DNA from: Gracilaria caudata
Taxonomy: Eukaryota > Rhodophyta > Florideophyceae > Gracilariales > Gracilariaceae
Reading direction: 5' to 3'
DNA length: 15,628 nucleotides
NCBI GenBank assembly: GCA_030374735.1
Contig: JASCIV010000624.1
Coordinates: 1-15,628 of the forward strand
Positions 1-5,421 of the stretch are shown one piece after another. The translations under genes were made by a program, and so were the position numbers. The notes under the pieces are model-generated. The model was not told where the DNA came from. It made no database searches and worked only from the letters and a program-made list of their open reading frames with translations. The stretch's first letter is position 1; the number at the start of each line of letters is the position of its first letter.

Positions 1-441
1 ACCAGGGAACGAGTGTTTGTGGCAATGCTAAACGGACTATCCCTACTGGCGCTCACATCAACAGATGACCTAGAGTATCTGGACCCCAACATAAGGTCCA
101 TGTTGTACGGGTACGCAGCGTTTGAAGTGAGTGATCGCGCGGTGGGAAGACGTATTGCCGAGGATCGAAAGGAAGAACTTTTGAAGCGATACAAGGAGAA
201 TAAGGGCAAGACCTGTCGGGGAAGCGGCGTGTGTGCGATTCGATTGGCGTGTCAGGAGCTCAATTTGCCGGCGGAGGCGAGTCACATGGATGGTTTACCG
301 GCGTTTTGTGCGGGTTGGGCGAGCGAGTTTATGGAGAGGAAACCGGGTAATCAGACGCCGGAGCACGGACTTGATCACGATGAAGTGGAGGCCCGCTTTG
401 GAAGCAGCAACGCTTGGCGCTATCCGCACACGCAGACTTGA
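1..441 (+). CDS. Unrecognised protein, C-terminal 146 residues only
   Basis: The frame is open from base 1 to a TGA at 439-441, so the gene enters from the left edge and only its end is visible; the GTG at 13 is not a credible eukaryotic start. The visible part is soluble and mostly helical. It has a hydrophobic helix (AMLNGLSLLALTS), a charged stretch (EDRKEELLKRYKENKGK) that looks like an amphipathic helix, and a cysteine-containing segment (CRGSGVCAIRLACQEL). The end is acidic and then polar. No signal, membrane span or known motif is apparent and I do not recognise the family. It is taken as coding because the frame is uninterrupted, composition is protein-like and no better frame overlaps it. 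The two short inverted repeats just after the stop fit a 3' UTR. Confidence 0.6.
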   Translation, partial: TRERVFVAMLNGLSLLALTSTDDLEYLDPNIRSMLYGYAAFEVSDRAVGRRIAEDRKEELLKRYKENKGKTCRGSGVCAIRLACQELNLPAEASHMDGLPAFCAGWASEFMERKPGNQTPEHGLDHDEVEARFGSSNAWRYPHTQT

Positions 442-461
442 AGCACCTAAGCCATACATAA

Positions 462-476
462 CTTATGTAACATAAG
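462..476. repeat. Inverted repeat CTTATG-taa-CATAAG
   Basis: A perfect 6-bp inverted repeat with a 3-base loop lies 21 bases after the stop of the first gene. In RNA it would form a short weak hairpin in the presumed 3' UTR. It could mark mRNA 3' end structure or be chance in AT-rich DNA. Confidence 0.4.
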
Positions 477-493
477 CGTGTTGCCTGCCGAAG

Positions 494-515
494 GTAAATG
501 TTAGTTTAACTTTAC
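494..515. repeat. Inverted repeat GTAAA-t-GTTA-gtt-TAAC-TTTAC
   Basis: A nine-pair stem with one bulged T and a 3-base loop lies about 53 bases after the stop of the first gene and a few bases before a T7 run. It is the stronger of two adjacent hairpins in this 3' flank. A hairpin before a T run resembles a terminator, but intrinsic terminators are not expected for RNA polymerase II genes, so only the structure is claimed. Confidence 0.45.
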
Positions 516-739
516 AGCGTTTTTTTAAAGGCGCGGCTGAACTTGATCGGCGCGCGTGAGCTGTTGTCGCGAAGCAGTGGCCAATGGCGGTGCGACAGCT
601 GGCCAGATGAACCACCTTCTGAGATTCATGTTCGCCATGTGTGTGGTCGTATGTCGCCAGCCCAGATACAGCCCATCGCCACCATACATTTTCGCGCATC
701 CCATTTCTCGCACTCATCATGCCCTTGAGCGCGACTGAC

Positions 740-823
740 CCTTGCTTCAACCTTCTTCCCTCGCACCCCCCCCCCCTTTCCCGACCACGTTGGTGAACAA
801 AGTGTTCTACCCCTGTGCTCGCC
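740..823 (+). promoter_or_regulatory. Pyrimidine-rich leader before the CBM25 gene
   Basis: The sequence directly before the ATG at 824 is strongly C/T-rich on the coding strand and includes a run of eleven C at 766-776. Similar strand-specific pyrimidine enrichment precedes the GRWD1 start at 8619 and occupies the far right end of the window. It is probably the transcription initiation region or 5' UTR. No TATA box is evident at a convincing distance. Confidence 0.4.
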
Positions 824-1555
824 ATGGCCTCCGTCCCTAATCAGCAGTGGATAGAAATATTCCACAGCAAGCCGTCAATGCGCTACTGCTACCTGTTGGA
901 AAAGTTACCCGATGGGACCTTTTCAAAGCCCTCGCTGGACAACCGTCTGCGAGACGCCTCTCACATTCGTGACGGCTTTCGCGTGTTTCGACTGCCGTTT
1001 CGACGCATAGAGTTTGTGCTTACCAATGGTACTCTTCGCAACTGGGAGGATAACAACGGCAACAACTACGTCATCGATGTACCCGGTCGTTACGTCGTCG
1101 AACATGGCATTCGTCGCGTGGCCGATGCCGACGCAAACGAATGTTATCAAACCGTAAATCGTCCCAACGATCGTTTCATTCAGCTTTCGTTCAGAGCCGA
1201 TTTATGGCAGCAATGTTATTGTTCTTTTCAGAGTGACGATAATGAATGGACGAAACCGCCTGGAAAGCCCATGGCTGTCATGCAAAGGGAACAACCAGGC
1301 CGCTACTTTGAGCTGGTTGTAGAGGCTTCTCGAATGGCATGTGCGTTCAATGATGGCGGCGAAAACTGGGACTCTAGATTAAACAAGAACTATCTTATCG
1401 GTTGTCATGGCAAATACGAAGTTTGTGACGGCTCTGCCAAGTATATCTCGCCATCTGATAAGGATCTTCAGGCCACGCCTGCTGTGGAAACGCTTCCAGT
1501 ATCCGCTGCTGCCAATTTCGTCCGAGCTTCTCCAGCGCTTCCGGAGGTTGTATAG
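824..1555 (+). CDS. Protein of two tandem CBM25-like starch-binding modules
   Basis: This 243-residue protein appears to consist of two copies of a CBM25-like (alpha-glucan-binding) beta-sandwich and little else. Module 1 spans about residues 7-96 and has the hallmark NWEDNNGNNY at 73-82 after FVLTNGT. Module 2 spans about 117-202 and has EWTKPPGKPM at 141-150, then AFNDGGENWD at 174-183 and NKNYLIGCHGKYEV at 187-200. These match the family pattern of a ligand-loop Trp, a 'FNDG..NWDNN.G.NY' strand and a closing 'G.Y.V'. Trp74, Trp142 and Trp183 are candidate sugar-stacking residues; module 1 has Phe33 where a Trp is common. The start is the ATG in gccATGGcc; the GTG three codons upstream is not used. 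There is no signal or transit peptide and no catalytic domain, so a cytosolic starch-granule-binding role is inferred, fitting floridean starch. The last 40 residues are low complexity. Confidence 0.8.
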   Translation: MASVPNQQWIEIFHSKPSMRYCYLLEKLPDGTFSKPSLDNRLRDASHIRDGFRVFRLPFRRIEFVLTNGTLRNWEDNNGNNYVIDVPGRYVVEHGIRRVADADANECYQTVNRPNDRFIQLSFRADLWQQCYCSFQSDDNEWTKPPGKPMAVMQREQPGRYFELVVEASRMACAFNDGGENWDSRLNKNYLIGCHGKYEVCDGSAKYISPSDKDLQATPAVETLPVSAAANFVRASPALPEVV

Positions 1556-2311
1556 TAGCGCTTTCATTATCGAGTTCAGGGGCTTATGTCGATACAAGCG
1601 TGGCCTTAGATGGTGATGTCTCGCGGCGAAAGTTCTGTACGTCTCTGTACCTTGCGACTGTGTGCGAATTTCGTGTGGCGAAACGTTGGTTGGGTGGCTT
1701 CGATTTCCCTTTGATCAAACATATCCGGTTGGCTTTATAGAGTAGAACGTCTTCTTGGGGAAACCACGATTAACTCCATCCGACGAAGGCTGCACGTAAA
1801 TGAGTGGTTTTCACCAGGTGCTTGTTGCTCCACCCCTTCGTTGTTCCCGACTGTGTTGCATGACGACAAGTCTCACACGCGACCAGTATTCGCCTCGCCT
1901 TCCGGTAAGGAAAGGCTATGTCGGATCATTCATTCTTCATCAATAGAGATTGGATTGAAAGATTATCCAGTTTTCGAATATCCGTGACCTGTGTAATCTT
2001 CTTAATCACGAAAAGAGTTGGCCTCCTGAGACGCTACTGCCTAACGCCGATCCGTTTCGCTCCCCAAAAGGGAAGTAAGGCACACTACGGGAAGGCGGAT
2101 TGCATGCATCCTACCCTGTGTGATTTGACACATGCCTCAAAGAAATCAAGATCGTACATTTTACCCGGTGCGCATTGTCACTGGCAGTGTGTCATAGCCC
2201 GGTTTGAGGGATCCGCCACGTGAACCACTGATGAAAATCAACTGCTTTCTATATATGTTACTACAACGTTGATTCTTGTGCATATCAAGGCATCTAATAT
2301 TACAATTCCGA
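1556..2311. other. Intergenic between convergent genes
   Basis: This 756-bp stretch separates the 3' end of the CBM25 gene from the 3' end of the phosphoserine-phosphatase-like gene, which converge on it. I see no gene, tRNA or long repeat. One 101-codon open frame on the + strand from 1918 lacks any recognisable motif and has a Cys/Arg-scattered composition typical of chance frames. A CACGTG hexamer lies at 2217-2222, but its position between two 3' ends makes a promoter role doubtful. Confidence 0.5.
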
Positions 2312-3538
2312 CTAGCTAGCAGTAACCGTGCGGAAGTCATGACCGGAAACACCAAGTAGATAGAGAACGCTCGCGAGGCTCTTGCTACCAATTCTGCCGC
2401 TGTGCACTGAATCCAACGCATCAGGTTGGTCAAAAGCAATGCTCATGCCCACGCTTTCGAGCATCTTCGCACTCACCGGACCGTCGCCCACGGCAATGAC
2501 TTGTTCGCTGTCTATACGTTCTTGCATCGCCAGCATTGCAACTAGGTCTGACTTTCGCTGAGCATCAACAACAGGTTCCTTGAGAGTGCCAGTAAACTTG
2601 CCTGCCGAATCGATTTCAATAACATTTCCAAACACAAAGTCAAGGTCGAGAGCTTCTTTTGCTGCCATGGCGATATCTTTTGAACCCGAGGACACAATGG
2701 CAAGCTTGCATCCTAGCCGCTTCAAGCCCTTGCACAAGTCCATGGCGCCATTTGTGTAAACCAGGCTTTGGACTGCTTTGGTATTCACTGCGTCGGCCTC
2801 TAATCCCTTCAGCAACTGTACCCTGAAGCGTACCCACTCCAAGCCACTGATCTCTCCGTTGCGGAACTTTTGTTCCTCCGTCGACGGTACATCTATACCG
2901 GCTGCGTGAAGCAAGACGTTGATGGAATCACATTGAACAAGCGTCCAGCTCAGATCGAACACGACCATTCTCTTGGCCTTGCGAGACACATTTGCCTTTT
3001 GCAAGGCAAGATCGCATTGAAACTCAGTTCGGCCGAGCTCAAAAAGTTGACGTTGAAGCTTTGGTATCACTAACTCGTCCGCGACGGTCATGGTGAATTC
3101 TAAGCACATGTACTTATCGCCCTCCTCGGTGAGGCGATTAATGCTGACAATTGTGGCGCCGCTGCCAAGCAAAAGTCGAGTTACCTTTGCAAGTAGCTGC
3201 GGAGGAATAGAGCCCGCAGAAAACACTGTGAGGATGTATTGGTCTTTGGTGTCGCATTGTGTGGACAAAGAAGATGTGGACATATTGCTCTGGCCACGGG
3301 GTACATTGAAATGAACCTGGATTTCAGCCTTGTGGGCGCGAAAGAGGATCTCCTTGACTGTGTCATGAGCGCCCTTGGCGGATATGAGCGCCGTGGCGAT
3401 GAAGCGATTGCGCACGACCAGTTGGCCAAAGTCGATGAGCTCAGAGTCTTCAGTGGATAATACATGCATAACAGACGCTAGCGCTCTTGGCGACTGCTTC
3501 CCGCACAAGGTGACGATAACGTTTTGAGGATTGGCCAT
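2312..3538 (-). CDS. ACT-ACT-HAD protein, SerB-like phosphoserine phosphatase homologue, probably inactive
   Basis: The 408-residue protein has the layout of SerB/SerB2-type phosphoserine phosphatases: ACT domains at about residues 5-75 and 100-175, then a HAD hydrolase domain from about 190. The alignment is clear from MVVFDLSWTLVQCDSI (191-206), FRVQLLKGL (238-246), LAIVSSGSKDIA (279-290), the motif-III Lys in RKS (328-330) and VIAVGDGPVSAKML (347-360). Key residues are missing. The nucleophile Asp195 is kept, but the second Asp of DxDxT, the general acid/base, is Ser197. The GDGxND loop reads GDGPVS, so its second Asp is Ser356. The substrate loop SGGF is SSGS. It therefore looks like a pseudophosphatase, perhaps an ACT-based amino-acid sensor or regulator of a true serine-pathway enzyme. 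The start is ATG at 3538; a TTG ten codons upstream is not credible. No transit peptide is obvious. Confidence 0.8.
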   Translation of the reverse strand: MANPQNVIVTLCGKQSPRALASVMHVLSTEDSELIDFGQLVVRNRFIATALISAKGAHDTVKEILFRAHKAEIQVHFNVPRGQSNMSTSSLSTQCDTKDQYILTVFSAGSIPPQLLAKVTRLLLGSGATIVSINRLTEEGDKYMCLEFTMTVADELVIPKLQRQLFELGRTEFQCDLALQKANVSRKAKRMVVFDLSWTLVQCDSINVLLHAAGIDVPSTEEQKFRNGEISGLEWVRFRVQLLKGLEADAVNTKAVQSLVYTNGAMDLCKGLKRLGCKLAIVSSGSKDIAMAAKEALDLDFVFGNVIEIDSAGKFTGTLKEPVVDAQRKSDLVAMLAMQERIDSEQVIAVGDGPVSAKMLESVGMSIAFDQPDALDSVHSGRIGSKSLASVLYLLGVSGHDFRTVTAS

Positions 3539-4314
3539 TGTGAAGGTGGAGTGGCGATTCGGGGGCAAAGTGAGTGCAATGGCTCAGTCGGAAGGGCGCG
3601 GAGTTTGGACAAAGCTGGTGATGGCGTGCGCGTTGTTCGTCAATTCTCAAATTCTTAACCAACGCGGCGTGGCGACGGCATGCGCCAAACGCACTCCGCT
3701 GCTCCGCGCGTGAAGCTGCGCGGCGGGACGCAGGCGGGCGCGATCATCTGCGGGGCCTGTCTCGAAATGGAGGTTCATCTGAAAGGCCATCCATTTTTAC
3801 TAATCTATTCCACGTATCTACGGTAACAAACCATGCACAACCAGGACAATCAGCGGAAACGAGGCACACCACTGCGCGAGCACGGTATCATACAGATAAA
3901 TGATTGGTCGCAGCCGTTGAATGCATCGGTGGGCGGAAGGGCAACAGCGTGTATCCATTAAAACTCGAACAACGGCCCTCAGAAATCAACGCCGCGAGAA
4001 GCAGCTTCTCCGACGCCGACGCCCACGTCACACCGAATTGTGTCCTTATGCGCACGCACATTCTGATCGCTCTCGGCTTGGCACACACATCAGCCTTCTC
4101 GTGCGCGCGAAGGGTCCCTCATATGAGTTGAACTGCTCTGCTGGCCTTTTCTCAAGTCGCTGCTGATCATGATGACGTTCCGTGTGGTAAATAACAAGAC
4201 TGTGTGGCACGTGGGCATCGGTTAAGGGCAAACGCATCGCTACCTGACGGCGCTTTGGGCAGCTTTTGCGCTCTCTGCTCGTTTGTATCAGCGTACACCT
4301 GATCTATACAGTTG
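3539..4314. other. Intergenic: upstream of the SerB-like gene and 3' flank of the receptor gene
   Basis: This 776-bp stretch is bounded by the SerB-like start and the final stop of the receptor frame, both on the minus strand. About 80 bp next to the SerB-like ATG is purine-rich on the + strand, that is pyrimidine-rich on the coding strand, matching other leaders here. A CACGTG lies at 4208-4213. Open frames of 60-80 codons occur on both strands without recognisable motifs. No tRNA or mobile element is seen. Confidence 0.5.
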
Positions 4315-5205
4315 TTACCGCACGATTCGGCAGGAGCCAGAAAAGTATTTGTTGAAGTACACATCAATACCGCTGGGGTTATCCACAGCGTCTTCACGGG
4401 TTCTCAGCACAAACCTCAAGCTGTTTTCGGCGAAGTCGCACACCTCTCGCTGTGATGGTCGAAATTGTGAAGGAGCTACATTAGGACACCTGGGGTTATC
4501 CACAGCGTCTTCACAGGTTCCCAGGACAATCCTGAAGCCGTTTTCGGCGAAGTCGCACACCTCTCGCTGTGATGGTCGAAATTGTGACGGAGCTACATTA
4601 GGACACCAAGAGAGCTCGATCTTGTCGATGGTGCGCTGCCATGCAGCGTCGCGTGACGTGAGCACACACTCTCCGCCATTTGCGTTCAACGCCCAGAGCC
4701 GTTGCATTTGTTCATCACCCGACACAACGTGAGTTCCGCCAGCGCTCACTGCCAGACGCTCTACTGGGCCAATGTGACCTCGGAGCGGCTGCCCCACAGC
4801 ATCGCCAGTTTGTGCGTCCCACAAACACACTGTGTCGTCCCATGAGCCTGACACGATGCGAGTGCCATCGGCGCTCACTGCCACCCACTGCACCGGGTGT
4901 GTGTGACCTCGATATGGCTGTCTCACGGCGTTGCCAGTTAGTGGGTCCCACAAACGAACCGTCTTGTCCGATGAGCCTGACACGATGCGAGTGCCGTCGG
5001 CGCTCACTGCCACGCAGTCTACCAAGTTGGTGTGACCTCGCAGAGGCCGCATTACGGCGATGCCAGTTTGTGCGTCCCACATACGCACCGTGTGGTCTCT
5101 TGAGCCCGACACGATGCGAGTGCCGTCGGCGCTCACTGCCACGCACTGCACCGTTTCGGTGTGACCTCGGAGCGGCTGCCCCACGGCATCGCCAGTTTGT
5201 GCGTC
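4315..5205 (-). pseudogene. C-terminal part of the TIR-NB-ARC-WD40 receptor, cut off by an in-frame TAA
   Basis: This segment reads in the same frame as the receptor upstream (5206-8199) and is separated from it only by TAA at 5206-5208. It opens with the rest of the WD repeat that carries the stop, contains three full 43-residue WD40 repeats (HTETV, HTNLV and HTHPV units) and one degenerate repeat (HIGPV unit, about 4660-4776), and ends in a tail of unknown type that includes two 39-residue direct repeats. The final stop is TAA at 4315-4317. No start codon or promoter of its own is apparent; the GTG at 5184 is an ordinary Val codon within a repeat. It would be translated only by readthrough, in an allele without the stop, or if the stop is a sequence error. 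The preserved frame across nearly 900 bp indicates that the interruption is recent. Confidence 0.75.
4373..4606 (-). repeat. Tandem duplication of a 117-bp (39-codon) unit in the receptor tail
   Basis: Two head-to-tail copies lie at 4373-4489 and 4490-4606, each beginning ctggggttatcc on the + strand. They differ at about seven positions by eye, nearly all within one block of roughly 30 bases; the remainder is almost identical. The length is a multiple of three and keeps the frame. Each unit encodes CPNVAPSQFRPSQREVCDFA followed by a more variable stretch and EDAVDNP. The motif is not one I recognise. Confidence 0.9.
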
Positions 5206-5421
5206 TTACAAACGCAATGTGTGGTCCCATGAGCCTGACACGATGCGAGTGCCATCGGCGCTCCATGCCACGCACCGCACCATGCTGGCGTGACCTCGAA
5301 GAGGCTGCCCCAAGGCGTCGCCAGTTTGTGCGTCCCACAAACGCACCGTGTCGTCGTGTGAGCCAGTCACGATGCGAGTACCGTCGGGGCTCATTGCCAC
5401 GCACTGCACCCAGTCTGAGTG
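4777..5421 (-). repeat. Five tandem 129-bp WD40-coding units in exact register
   Basis: The codon for the His of RGH recurs at + strand positions 4774, 4903, 5032, 5161, 5290 and 5419, exactly 129 bp apart, giving five complete 43-residue WD40 units and a degenerate sixth below 4777. The core VSADGTRIVSGS and LWDAQTGDA segments are nearly identical at DNA level. Differences cluster in the residues after His, the residues around SGSxDx, and a few near the end. Exact spacing with high identity points to unequal crossing-over or gene conversion. The stop codon at 5206-5208 lies in the second unit (5164-5292). Confidence 0.93.

Larger units (their letters stand above)
442..739. other. Intergenic: 3' flank of first gene and upstream DNA of the CBM25 gene
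   Basis: No convincing gene lies here. The left part is AT-rich, with two small inverted repeats (462-476 and 494-515) and a run of seven T at about 521-527 followed by AAA. The rest is mixed-composition DNA that probably contains the promoter of the gene starting at 824. Short open frames on both strands have low-complexity or arbitrary composition and were not called. Confidence 0.5.

Noticed and set aside
1918..2223. 101-codon + strand frame between the CBM25 and SerB-like genes
   Set aside because: No family resemblance, no good start context, and it sits between two converging 3' ends.
4169..4247. Possible C/D box snoRNA: ATGATGA at 4169 and CTGA at 4244
   Set aside because: There is no convincing terminal stem joining the boxes and no clear C' or D' boxes; such short motifs occur by chance.
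5206..5208. TAA reassigned to an amino acid in this organism
   Set aside because: Neighbouring genes end with TAG and TGA and the receptor itself ends with TAA, and no conserved gene here contains internal stops.
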